From: CAWGLW01 sp963823525
Lineage (GTDB): Bacteria > Pseudomonadota > Gammaproteobacteria > Steroidobacterales > Steroidobacteraceae
Reading direction: 5' to 3'
Assembly: GCA_963823525.1 (NCBI GenBank)
Contig: CAWGLW010000001.1
Location: 496,001 to 560,000, forward strand
Length of the DNA: 64,000 nt
The notes under the pieces: model-generated
Seen by the model: the letters and a program-made list of their open reading frames with translations, nothing else
The model's database searches: none
What the model was told of the DNA's origin: nothing
Position numbers and translations under genes: made by a program
In this document: piece by piece, positions 17,440 to 25,894 of the stretch
How positions within the stretch are numbered: the first letter of the stretch is position 1
Layout: each line of letters starts with the position of its first letter

Positions 17440-19038
17440 TCACTGACCAGAGAACCAGAGCGGTTCGTCAGCGTTGGAAGCACGCAGGCCGAACGCCCAA
17501 GGCGCCGTCCAGTCGTTTTCCCTGACCACCGCGCCGAGCTGCCCGCTCGCCGGTGCCAGATCGACCGGATTGCCTTCGCCATCCGTCAGGCTCGCCGCCG
17601 TGTAAAACGTGCCATTGTCCAGCACCCTGGTATTTGCATTGGCCGGGTCGACGATGATCACGTTGTCGGTGTTGAACGAGTAGTCGGAACCATTCGTGCT
17701 TGGATTGAGACCAAGCACCCATTCCGACATCGAATCGCCGCTCGGCATCGTGCCCTTGGCGGGGTCCTCACAGGCGATCAGCACGCTGTGCAGATAGGAC
17801 TGACCCGCAGCCGCAAAGGCCAGCGACGGATCACTTTCGATTTCGAAGCACTCATTGGACTCGCCCACGAACAGGCTGCCATAGCCGCCGAACACGATGC
17901 TGTCCTCGATCTTCAACTGGGCGCCCTGGCGGGCCAGGGGGCCTTCGGAATCACCGTGCGTATTGACGTCGGAATTCGAAAGGATACAGGTCATGTTGCG
18001 AATGGTCGGCGATGCAACCGGCGCCGTATCGAGCGGCTCGCCCGCGTCGCTGCGACCGGAACCGATGTTGTCCCCCTCGATGCAGCGATTGCCGTCGGTG
18101 ATGTACTGGATGATCAGTGCGTTTTCGATCGTTCCAACGAATCCATCGGAAAAATCCAGGGAGTCGTCACGCGCATAGAGCACAATCACGTTCTTCGGGC
18201 TCACCGCGCCGCCGAAGAACTCGAGACCGTCGTCGTAGGTGCTGTACACCTGAACGTTCTCGACCACCGTACCGGACCCGACGGCATTGAAGGTGATACC
18301 GTTGAGCTCGTCACCCGGCGCGACTTCGAAGCCCGTGTGCTTGAGTACCACGTAACGCAGCACGCCCGAACTGTCCGCATTGTCATTGCCGCCATAGTTC
18401 GAGGGCTGGCCCTCGGAAACCACGTTGCACTGATCCGCCGCCCGCTCTTCGTCCGTGCAGTTGTTGGTGATGCCGTTGCCGTTGATGACCATGCCACCCC
18501 AGAGTTGCACGTCGTTTGCACCGGCCGTACCGTTGATCGCGTCAGCGAACGCGGTGAACGTGATCGGCGCCGACGGCGAGCCATTGGCGATGATCTGCGA
18601 GCCGCGATTGATCAGCACATAGTCTGCGGAGGTCGAAAAAACCAGCGTATTGCCGGCCGCAATGGTCAGGACCGGGCCTTCGCCTCCCGCCGGGGCACCA
18701 CCGACCGCGGTGTTCTGACCGACAAACAGGCTGTCCTGGAAAATGTGGGCGCCGGTAATAAACGGAATCGTCAGGTCCTGCGTCAGGGGATTGGCCTTGC
18801 CGACGAAACTCGAGCCGTAGCTGCAGTTCGTGCCGTCGAAGGTCCCCTGCCGGAACTCGCCGGTGGCCGCCACCGTGTAGCTTGCGCACGGATTGTCGCT
18901 GCCGCCGCCGCCGCCATTAGAGACGCTGTTGTCGACTGAATTGTCGGTGGTCTGTACCTTGAGATCGACGCCGCCACCCGAACACGCGGCCAAGCCGAAT
19001 GCGGCCAGACTCACCATGACCATCCGATACCTGTTCAT
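17440..19038 (-). CDS. Large surface lipoprotein with a predicted parallel beta-helix, paired with a TonB receptor
   Basis: The 532-aa protein starts with a lipoprotein signal: hydrophobic stretch and lipobox LAAC (Cys19), followed by a Gly/Ser/Asn-rich linker. The rest shows repeated short strands with Gly, Asn and Ile ladders (for example VLINRGSQIIANGSPSAPIT, WGGMVINGNGITNNC, GSGTVVENVQVYSTYDDGLE), as in right-handed beta-helix proteins. Several cysteines suggest disulfides outside the cytoplasm. AGGAG lies 8 nt before the ATG at 19038. I recall similar lipoproteins beside TonB receptors in marine Proteobacteria and Sphingomonads, often given misleading transporter names; no function is established. 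A ligand-capture role like SusD is an inference from the pairing. No enzyme motif was recognised. Confidence 0.75.
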   Translation of the reverse strand: MNRYRMVMVSLAAFGLAACSGGGVDLKVQTTDNSVDNSVSNGGGGGSDNPCASYTVAATGEFRQGTFDGTNCSYGSSFVGKANPLTQDLTIPFITGAHIFQDSLFVGQNTAVGGAPAGGEGPVLTIAAGNTLVFSTSADYVLINRGSQIIANGSPSAPITFTAFADAINGTAGANDVQLWGGMVINGNGITNNCTDEERAADQCNVVSEGQPSNYGGNDNADSSGVLRYVVLKHTGFEVAPGDELNGITFNAVGSGTVVENVQVYSTYDDGLEFFGGAVSPKNVIVLYARDDSLDFSDGFVGTIENALIIQYITDGNRCIEGDNIGSGRSDAGEPLDTAPVASPTIRNMTCILSNSDVNTHGDSEGPLARQGAQLKIEDSIVFGGYGSLFVGESNECFEIESDPSLAFAAAGQSYLHSVLIACEDPAKGTMPSGDSMSEWVLGLNPSTNGSDYSFNTDNVIIVDPANANTRVLDNGTFYTAASLTDGEGNPVDLAPASGQLGAVVRENDWTAPWAFGLRASNADEPLWFSGQ

Positions 19039-19386
19039 CCTGCACACTCCTGAAAAGAAATACTGTCCGGACAGGGCGGTCCGATCACTGCACGGCCCGC
19101 TTCGTCCCCGATAAATCATTGATGTGCCGCGGCTATCCGGTTCGGGCAGCCAGTCCTGACGGAACTGCACCGACCGCGGCCTCGACCTAGCGTGGCGAAC
19201 ATTAGGGATGATCCGTTTCGCTTTTGTTTCGCATGTGTGACAGTTGAGTTACCGGCCGGCCGGCGCTTCGGTCGCCCACAAACGTCACAACGGTGTACGG
19301 GTGTACGGATGCGGCTGAATCGGACCGCTGAAACAATTTTTCAATCAACCAGTTGCTGAATGAACTTCATGACATCGGGAGATACG
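19039..19386. other. Divergent intergenic region without a gene
   Basis: This 348-bp spacer must hold the promoters of the lipoprotein-receptor unit (minus) and the SDR gene (plus). A direct repeat of GTGTACGG stands at 19293-19300 and 19301-19308. On the minus strand there is a CTGTCAC stretch followed by two GCGAAAC repeats (around 19213-19243), which might be regulator sites, but they match no motif I can name with confidence. An AT-rich run (CAATTTTTCAATCAA, near 19333-19348) precedes the SDR gene. No open frame of convincing composition was seen. Confidence 0.4.
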
Positions 19387-20049
19387 ATGAGCAAAACGAT
19401 CTTGATTACCGGCGCCAACCGTGGGATCGGGCTGGAGATGGCCCGTCAACTGCAGGCGCGTGGCGACACGGTTCTTGCCGCCTGCCGGCACTCGTCAGGC
19501 GAACTCGACCGTCTCGGCTGCAAGGTCATCACCGGGATTGATGTGGCAAGCGATTCTTCTGTATCGCGGCTGGCCGGGCAGCTCGAGGACACTGACCTCG
19601 ACGCGATCGTCAACAACGCTGGAATCCTGGAACCGGACGCGCTCGGAAGTATCGACTTCGACAGCATGCGCCGGCAGTACGAGGTCAACGCACTCGGGCC
19701 GCTGCGTGTCACCCAGGCCCTGCTGCCGCGACTGCGTGACGGCGGCAAGATCGCGATAATCACGAGCCGCGTCGGATCGATGGCGGACAATTCCAGTGGC
19801 CACTACTACGGCTACCGCGCATCGAAGGCGGCCGTAAACATGATCGGCGTCAACCTGGCCCTTGAACTGCGCGAACGCGGCATCACGGTGCTGCTGCTGC
19901 ATCCCGGCATGGTCGCAACCGAAATGACCGGCAGGACCGGCATCGAGCCGTCGGAGTCTGCACAGAACCTGCTCCGGCAAATCGACGCGCTCGGTATCGA
20001 GCAAACCGGCGGCTTCCGGCATGCGAACGGCGAAGTGCTGCCATGGTAA
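19387..20049 (+). CDS. Short-chain dehydrogenase/reductase
   Basis: The 220-aa protein is a classical SDR: the Rossmann motif TGANRGIG (about residues 8-15), NNAG near 79-82, and catalytic Ser-Tyr-Lys with SRVGS and YGYRASK. The family reduces or oxidises carbonyl/alcohol groups with NAD(P)H; the basic residue in TGANRGIG and Arg after the second strand (ACRHSSG) suggest NADP(H). The closest described type by pattern is the CsgA/C-factor-like SDR group, but the substrate is unknown. GGGAGA precedes the ATG at 19387; an in-frame ATG at 19360 lacks a ribosome site. It is followed by a DUF302 gene 113 nt downstream. Confidence 0.88.
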   Translation: MSKTILITGANRGIGLEMARQLQARGDTVLAACRHSSGELDRLGCKVITGIDVASDSSVSRLAGQLEDTDLDAIVNNAGILEPDALGSIDFDSMRRQYEVNALGPLRVTQALLPRLRDGGKIAIITSRVGSMADNSSGHYYGYRASKAAVNMIGVNLALELRERGITVLLLHPGMVATEMTGRTGIEPSESAQNLLRQIDALGIEQTGGFRHANGEVLPW

Positions 20050-20162
20050 GGCCTGATCGACGTCACGGTGCGCGACCCGCGCCATGCGGATAAACTGACC
20101 TGAAAGAAGGATTCGTGCCGTCGATGCACGATATATCGAATCAATGATCCACGGAGGATCCC

Positions 20163-20546
20163 ATGCGATACGTTGTCACAAGCCCCAAGAGTGTGGAGCA
20201 GGCTGTCACTGACCTCGAGGCGTCCGTCAAAGCCAATGGCTTTGGTGTACTGCATACATACGACCTGAAGCAGACGTTGCACAGCAAGGGCGTGGATCTG
20301 CCCCAGGAATGCCGGATCCTCGAAGTGTGCAATCCACACCAGGCCGCGCGGGTGCTCGCCACGGACATGGAAATGAACCTGGCCCTGCCCTGCAGGATCT
20401 CCGTTTACGAAAAGGACGGCCAGACGCACATCGGCATGATCCGGCCGACCGCGATGCTTTCCAGCCTGTCCGCCGAGCCGGAGCTCAAGCGCGTGGCCGA
20501 TGAAGTCGAGAAGGCGACTGTTAAGATGATCGACGAGGCCCGCTGA
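20163..20546 (+). CDS. DUF302-family protein
   Basis: The 127-aa soluble protein shows the DUF302 pattern: an opening strand MRYVVTSPKSVEQAVTDLEA, GFGVLHTYDLKQTLHSKG, the Cys-containing CRILEVCNPHQAARVL, and LPCRISVYEKDGQTHIGMI. Structures of the family show a small alpha/beta fold that dimerises, but no accepted function exists. Three cysteines are present, of which CRILEVC is most conserved. GGAGG stands 5 nt before the ATG. No signal peptide is present, so it is cytosolic. The next gene starts 96 nt downstream in the same direction. Confidence 0.85.
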   Translation: MRYVVTSPKSVEQAVTDLEASVKANGFGVLHTYDLKQTLHSKGVDLPQECRILEVCNPHQAARVLATDMEMNLALPCRISVYEKDGQTHIGMIRPTAMLSSLSAEPELKRVADEVEKATVKMIDEAR

Positions 20547-20642
20547 ATCAGTTCTTATGGCGCTGCAGTCAATCCATAAAAGCTCAGCCGGAACCGGGCT
20601 GCGCCCGGTGGCCCATCGCAGGAACGCAAGACGGACAAGCCA

Positions 20643-22115
20643 ATGAGCGACGACCCGCACGACGACACGCTTGACCCTGAGGACTGGGATGCCTTTCGCG
20701 ACCTGTCGCACCGTGCGATCGACGACATGATCGAGCACTTCCGGGCCGTCCGTGAACGGCCCGCGTGGCAGGCGACGCCCGATGAAATAGTCCGCGAACT
20801 GACTGGCCCGGCACCGAGGTTGGGCCAGGGTGAGGCCAAGGCCTACGCGGACTTCCAGCGCCTCGTGCTGCCATACCCGATGGGCAACACGCACCCGCGT
20901 TTCTGGGCCTGGTACATGGGTAACGGCACACCATTCGGCGCCCTGGCCGACTTCCTCGCCGCTTCCATCAATCCGAACCTTGGGGGCGGGCGGCACGCCG
21001 CGAATCTGGTCGAGGCCCAGGTCGTTGAATGGTGCAAGGAGATCGTCGGCTGGCCCGCTGACTCCAGCGGCCTGCTTGTCAGCGGCGGATCCATGGCGAA
21101 CCTGGTTGGCCTGGCCGTCGCGCGCAATGCGATGGCCCCGCTGGATGTCCGTAAGCACGGTCTGCAGGCCATCGACAAGCCGATGCTTGTGTACGCCTCA
21201 TCCGAGGTGCACAGCTGCGTGCAGAAAACAGTCGAGGTGCTCGGCCTCGGCACCTGTGCGCTGCGAGAGATACCGGTCAACGACGCGTACCGGATGGACC
21301 TGGCGTTATTGCGGCGTTCCGTCGAGGCGGATCGCGAACTCGGTGCGCTGCCGATATGCGTGATTGGCAATGCCGGCACGATCAACACGGGTTCCGTGGA
21401 CAATCTCGACGCAATCGCGGATTTCTGTGCACGGGAAGGCCTCTGGTTTCACGTCGATGGCGCAATCGGTGCGGTGCTGGGCCTGTCGCCCGGGCACCGG
21501 CAGCTGGTCTCGGGAATCGAGCGTGCCGACTCGGTCACGATCGATCTTCACAAGTGGATGCACGTGCCGTTTGAGGCCGCCTGCGCACTGGTCCGGGACC
21601 GCCAGGCCCATCACGACACGTTCGCCCTGACGCACGAGTATCTTGAGAAGAGCGAGCGGGGAATTGCCAGCGGGCCGCACTGGTTCAGCGAGTACGGCCT
21701 GCAGCTGTCGCGCGGATTCCGTGCGCTCAAGGTCTGGTTGTCGGTCAAGGAGCACGGACTGGACAAGTACGGTCGACTGATCGACCGCAACATCGCCCAG
21801 GCCAGGCAGCTCACCGAGCGACTGGCCGATCAACCGCAACTCGAACTGCTTGCCCCGACCGTCATCAATATTGTCTGCTTTCGCTTCAATCCTGGCCGCC
21901 TGGACGACAAGCGGCTCAATGCAATCAACCAGGAACTGTTGATGCGCCTGCACGAAAGCGGAATCGCCGCACCTTCCTACACGAGGCTGGGCGGGCGCTA
22001 TTGCCTGCGTGTGGCCATCGTCAATTATCGAACGCGCGAAGAAGACCTCGATATCCTGGTCGAGGCGACGTTACGCATCGGCCGCGAATTGCTCGACGAG
22101 GGTTTTGCCGGCTGA
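20643..22115 (+). CDS. PLP-dependent aromatic-L-amino-acid decarboxylase-family protein
   Basis: The 490-aa enzyme belongs to the group II decarboxylases (pyridoxal-dependent decarboxylase family). Landmarks are HPRFWAWYMGNGTPFG near the N-terminus, the SGGSMANLVGLAVARN cofactor-phosphate region, a His in SSEVHSCVQK, Asp in FHVDGAIGA that pairs with the pyridine nitrogen, and the Schiff-base lysine in TIDLHKWMHVP (Lys304). Family members decarboxylate aromatic amino acids such as Dopa, Trp or Tyr, or related substrates; some homologues are aldehyde synthases, so the product is not certain. No signal sequence. Downstream an NSS-type amino acid/amine transporter converges on it, which may point to amine or amino acid turnover. 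Confidence 0.88.
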   Translation: MSDDPHDDTLDPEDWDAFRDLSHRAIDDMIEHFRAVRERPAWQATPDEIVRELTGPAPRLGQGEAKAYADFQRLVLPYPMGNTHPRFWAWYMGNGTPFGALADFLAASINPNLGGGRHAANLVEAQVVEWCKEIVGWPADSSGLLVSGGSMANLVGLAVARNAMAPLDVRKHGLQAIDKPMLVYASSEVHSCVQKTVEVLGLGTCALREIPVNDAYRMDLALLRRSVEADRELGALPICVIGNAGTINTGSVDNLDAIADFCAREGLWFHVDGAIGAVLGLSPGHRQLVSGIERADSVTIDLHKWMHVPFEAACALVRDRQAHHDTFALTHEYLEKSERGIASGPHWFSEYGLQLSRGFRALKVWLSVKEHGLDKYGRLIDRNIAQARQLTERLADQPQLELLAPTVINIVCFRFNPGRLDDKRLNAINQELLMRLHESGIAAPSYTRLGGRYCLRVAIVNYRTREEDLDILVEATLRIGRELLDEGFAG

Positions 22116-22297
22116 ATGCGCCGGCTCTGTCAATCTACTTTGCGCTGCTGCGCCAGGACGGCTGGTTGCCTTCCTGAGCCTCGCCGCGCTCGTGGCGGTA
22201 GCCTGGCGGTGGGGCATGCGCTGGTCGTCTTGTACCTGCCTCGCCACCACGGCCGTCTCGCTGCCCTGCATACGGCTGCGAAGCCGTACCCGGTGCG

Positions 22298-23659
22298 CTA
22301 TTTCAGGTTGAAAACAAAGACCAGCCCGACCGCCAGCGGCGCCACGAAGCGTGCAAGGATCAGCCAGATCTTGTAGGCGATACCATCGCCCAGCCCGAGT
22401 TCCCTGACCGTGGTCTCCCTGGAGAGCACCCAGCCGGCGAACAGCGAAAACAACATGCCACCGAGCGGCAGCAGGAGGTTTGTCACGATGTAGTCGAGTA
22501 CGTCAAAAATCGACCGGGTCTCAAATGCCTGCAGAAAACCGAGCGGACGGACGCCTGACCATGCATTGAATGACAGCACCGTTGCGAGGCCGAGCAAGAA
22601 TGCGGCGCCGCCGATCAGCATCGCCGCCCGGCGACGCGGCATGCCGGCGGCCTCCTCCGCGCGAGCCGTCATCGTCTCGAGAATCGCGATCGACGAAGTA
22701 AGCGCGGCAACGAAGATCAACACGAAGAAGGCCGTACCGAAGAACACCCCGCCCGTCATCTGGCCAAAGGCCGTCGACATCGTGACGAAAAGCAGACCCG
22801 GTCCTGCCGCCGGATCGAGTCCGTGGGCGAATATGATCGGAAACATTGCCAGCCCGGCCAGGATCGCCACCAGCGTGTCGCCCGCCGCGATGATGAAGGT
22901 CGACCTCGGCAGGTTCACGTCATCGGGCAGGTACGCGGCATAGGTGAGCATCATCCCGAAGCCTACGCTGAGTGAGAAGAATGCCTGACCGACCGCGGCC
23001 AGCGCGACGCCGGGCGTGATCTTGCTGAAGTCGGCCTTGAACATGTAATCGACTGTTGCGGCGAAATCGCCGTTGACCGCCGCGTAGATCACCAGTCCCA
23101 CCAGCATCATGAACAGCCCGGGCATCATCCAGTTGACGGCCTTCTCGATACCCGCATTGATGCCACGACCGACGATAAAAATCGTGATCGACATGAACAT
23201 CAGGTGCCAGAACCCCATTTCCAGCGGGCTGGCCAGCAGCTCGTCGAAAACCGCCGCGCTGCCGCCCGGCGTGAGACCGACCAGCGAACCGGTGGCCATC
23301 TTCACGATATAGGCCATCGACCAGCCGGCGATGACGCTGTAGAAACTCAGTACGATGAACGAGCCAAGCAGACCCATCCAGCCGGCCCAGGCCCAGTACC
23401 GGCTCGCTCGAGATCGCTCGGCAAGCAGGCGCATGGAATTCGGCGCGCTCTGCTTGCCCTCGCGGCCAATTACCATCTCGGCGATCATGATGGGTGCCGC
23501 GATCAGTGCCACCGCAACCAGGTACACGATCAGGAAGCCGCTGCCGCCGCTGCTGCCCATCGTATAGGGAAATTTCCAGATATTTCCCAGGCCGACGGCG
23601 GCCCCGATCGATGCCATCAGGAAGGCAAAACGGTTTGACCAGTGCTCGTGCTGCAGCAT
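22298..23659 (-). CDS. NSS-family sodium-dependent amino acid/amine transporter
   Basis: The 453-aa inner-membrane protein has about 12 helices and the neurotransmitter:sodium symporter hallmark in helix 1, GAAVGLGNIWKFPY (about residues 17-30). The family is the bacterial LeuT/MhsT group, importing amino acids with Na+. The ATG at 23659 starts the usual EHWSNRFAFLMA entry; AGGGGG lies upstream at slightly long spacing, and an in-frame ATG 33 nt earlier is less likely. It lies between the PLP decarboxylase (convergent) and a ferritin-like gene (same strand, 186 nt upstream). The specific substrate is not predictable. Confidence 0.92.
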   Translation of the reverse strand: MLQHEHWSNRFAFLMASIGAAVGLGNIWKFPYTMGSSGGSGFLIVYLVAVALIAAPIMIAEMVIGREGKQSAPNSMRLLAERSRASRYWAWAGWMGLLGSFIVLSFYSVIAGWSMAYIVKMATGSLVGLTPGGSAAVFDELLASPLEMGFWHLMFMSITIFIVGRGINAGIEKAVNWMMPGLFMMLVGLVIYAAVNGDFAATVDYMFKADFSKITPGVALAAVGQAFFSLSVGFGMMLTYAAYLPDDVNLPRSTFIIAAGDTLVAILAGLAMFPIIFAHGLDPAAGPGLLFVTMSTAFGQMTGGVFFGTAFFVLIFVAALTSSIAILETMTARAEEAAGMPRRRAAMLIGGAAFLLGLATVLSFNAWSGVRPLGFLQAFETRSIFDVLDYIVTNLLLPLGGMLFSLFAGWVLSRETTVRELGLGDGIAYKIWLILARFVAPLAVGLVFVFNLK

Positions 23660-23845
23660 TCGCCAGTTCCCCCTGGATCCAGTTCCGGGCAAGCCTAGGG
23701 AAGCTCGGCCAAAGCCGCAAGGACCAGCCGTACTGCAGGGGCTATGCGCTTGCAGTCCAATCGTTGAAAAGCCGGCGGCGCCGGCGCAGCGGGAAGCCCA
23801 TGCTTTTGTTCCGGGGCCCTTCCGACGCGGCCTCCCGCCCCGCGG

Positions 23846-24934
23846 TCAGCGCGCCGGCTCCTCCAGCGGCCCCTCGGCAATCCTGCGGACCTCGCGCTCC
23901 GAGCGTTCGAACTGCTCGGCCAGCTGCACATCATTGCGCATCAGGTCGTCGATGTCTGCGTCCGCAAAACCGAGCACGCCCATATCGGTATAGGCCTTCT
24001 GAACGCGCGGCCCCCAGAGGCCAATGCTCTTGATGATCGGTACGACACGCTGAAAGAGGCTGTTGCGATAGACCTGCATGATCTCGGACCGTTCCGTCCA
24101 GGCTTTGCACTCGGCCACCGGCAATCCCATGGCCTCCCAGACCTCATCGGCCAGGAACCGGTCACGCAGCAGGTAGCTCCCCTCGACAACGAACTCCTCG
24201 CGTTCATCGCGTTCGCTGGCCGTGAGCTCCGGGTAATAATCGCGCAGCGCCAGGTGCCCGAAGGTCACGTGCCTCGCCTCATCTTCCATGACATAGGCGG
24301 TCACCGCCTTGGCCAGCGGGTTTCGCGCGTGATCGCGAATCAGGCTGAAGGCTGCAAGGGCCACGCCTTCGATCAGGACCTGCATGCCCAGATAAGTGAA
24401 ATCCCAGCGCGAATCGGTCAGCGTATCTTCCAGCAACGACTTGAGATGGGGATTGATCGGGTAGGCCAGCTCGAATTTTTCATGCAGCAGGCGCGAGTAC
24501 GCTTCAACGTGCCGCGCTTCGTCGACGACCTGGGTTGCCGCATAGAATTTCGCATCGAGATTCGGCATTTGCTGGACGATCTTTGAAGCGCAGATCAGGG
24601 CGCCCTGCTCGCCGTGCAGGAACTGAGAAATCTGCCAGGCCTGCAGGTGCCGGCGCAGCTCGGCGTGTTCTTTTTCATTCATCCGGTTCCAGATATCCGA
24701 CCCATGGATTGCAATCATCAGGTCCGGCAGGCCCGATGGATTCTCCGGATCGAGATCCTGCGACCAGTCGATGCGTTCGGCTGCATTCCATTGCCTGCGC
24801 TTGCCCTGGTCATAGAGATTCAGCAATCGCTTGCGCCCGTCCTCGTACTCCCAGCTGAAAACCGAGTCCAGCGACTGGCTGACAAGCCAGGCGTCTCCAT
24901 CAGGCGACTGTGTATAGCGATCGAAGCTCGACAT
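23846..24934 (-). CDS. Ferritin-like diiron-carboxylate protein
   Basis: The 362-aa protein has two E-x-x-H iron-binding motifs inside a helical bundle: DEARH (Glu139, His142) and EDEARH (Glu219, His222), with Glu109 in HGEQGAL and Glu189 in LIEGVAL as the extra carboxylates. This six-ligand set is that of R2-like ferritin-fold oxidases and N-oxygenases (AurF-like), which bind two irons and activate O2. It is longer than storage ferritins and has no signal peptide, so a cytosolic oxygenase or oxidase is likely; substrate unknown. The ATG at 24934 follows GGGGGTG; the frame stays open upstream but that part overlaps the divergent gene. It is head-to-head with an enoyl-CoA hydratase-family gene, 144 bp apart. 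Confidence 0.82.
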   Translation of the reverse strand: MSSFDRYTQSPDGDAWLVSQSLDSVFSWEYEDGRKRLLNLYDQGKRRQWNAAERIDWSQDLDPENPSGLPDLMIAIHGSDIWNRMNEKEHAELRRHLQAWQISQFLHGEQGALICASKIVQQMPNLDAKFYAATQVVDEARHVEAYSRLLHEKFELAYPINPHLKSLLEDTLTDSRWDFTYLGMQVLIEGVALAAFSLIRDHARNPLAKAVTAYVMEDEARHVTFGHLALRDYYPELTASERDEREEFVVEGSYLLRDRFLADEVWEAMGLPVAECKAWTERSEIMQVYRNSLFQRVVPIIKSIGLWGPRVQKAYTDMGVLGFADADIDDLMRNDVQLAEQFERSEREVRRIAEGPLEEPAR

Positions 24935-25078
24935 GAAAGCACCCCCGTCGATTGCGTGCCTATCCTCCTGCAAACAGCATGCCCCGCCGACGGCCCGCCT
25001 GTCGAGCCAGATTCCCCGGCGGTTCACTCCGGCCACCGACAAGCGTACATTGATCCAAACCGCTACCGGAGAGCCGTG

Positions 25079-25855
25079 GTGACCGACGAAATCCTGCTGA
25101 CTGAAATTCGCGACGGCGTTGCGACGCTGACCATGAATCGGCCAAAGCAGTTGAATGCATTGACGGTCGAATTGCGCCGGCGCATGGCCGACACGTTCAC
25201 CGCACTCGGCAGGAACGACGATGTCGCCGCAGTCGTACTGACCGGTGCCGGCGAGAAAGCGTTCTCGGCCGGCGTGGATCTCAAGGAATTCGAAACCACT
25301 CCGCTCAGTACGGCCGAACTCGGACCGGACAGCATGGTCAATCGTGCGTTCCGGGCGCTGGGCAAGCCAACCATCGCGGCGGTCAACGGATTTGCGATCA
25401 CCGGGGGTTTCGAGCTGGCGCTGAACTGCGAAATACTGGTGGGTTCGACGAACGCGAAGTTCGCCGATACGCACGCCCGCGTCGGCATCGTTCCCGGCTG
25501 GGGCATGTCTCAGCTCCTGCCGCGGATGATCGGCCCCGTCAGGGCCCGCTACATGAGCTATACGGGCAACTTCGTCGACGCGCAGACTGCGAAGTCATGG
25601 GGCTTGTTGCTCGATGTGCTGCCACCCGAGGAACTGCTGCCGTTCTGCCAGAAAATGGGGACCGAAATCGCCAGCTGCAATCGCGCGACGCTAACGGATA
25701 TCCGCCACCTGATCGCCCGCGGCCTGAGCGGCACGCTGGCTGAAGGACTGGCGCTTGAAGGCCGGATGAGCCAGGAGGCAATCCAGCGCATCGACACCTC
25801 GAGTTTTGCCGCGACGCGCGAAGCGGTCATGGCCCGGGGCAAGCAGCAGAACTAG
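25079..25855 (+). CDS. Enoyl-CoA hydratase/isomerase (crotonase) family protein
   Basis: The 258-aa protein has the crotonase fold markers: the CoA-binding loop NRPKQLNAL near residues 20-28, the oxyanion segment GEKAFSAGVDLKEF, and GFAITGGFELALNCE with the first catalytic Glu. The second catalytic Glu of classical hydratases is missing: the segment reads FADTHARVGIVPGWG, with His-Ala where Pro-Glu is expected. This is a recognised subgroup, so simple crotonyl-CoA hydration should not be assumed. The GTG at 25079 has GGAGAG five bases upstream; a neighbouring GTG at 25076 is too close to it. It is followed by prpE in convergent orientation. Confidence 0.88.
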   Translation: MTDEILLTEIRDGVATLTMNRPKQLNALTVELRRRMADTFTALGRNDDVAAVVLTGAGEKAFSAGVDLKEFETTPLSTAELGPDSMVNRAFRALGKPTIAAVNGFAITGGFELALNCEILVGSTNAKFADTHARVGIVPGWGMSQLLPRMIGPVRARYMSYTGNFVDAQTAKSWGLLLDVLPPEELLPFCQKMGTEIASCNRATLTDIRHLIARGLSGTLAEGLALEGRMSQEAIQRIDTSSFAATREAVMARGKQQN

Positions 25856-25894
25856 TCAGCCAGCCGCCTGTGAAAAGCGGGCGGGCCGGCGAGA

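Noticed and set aside
19293..19308. Tandem GTGTACGG repeat as an attachment or regulator site
   Set aside because: Only two 8-bp copies, with no mobile gene or known regulator pattern nearby.
20593..20609. Perfect 7-bp hairpin ACCGGGC-TGC-GCCCGGT before the decarboxylase gene
   Set aside because: No T-run and no evidence for attenuation; such short GC stems are frequent in this sequence.
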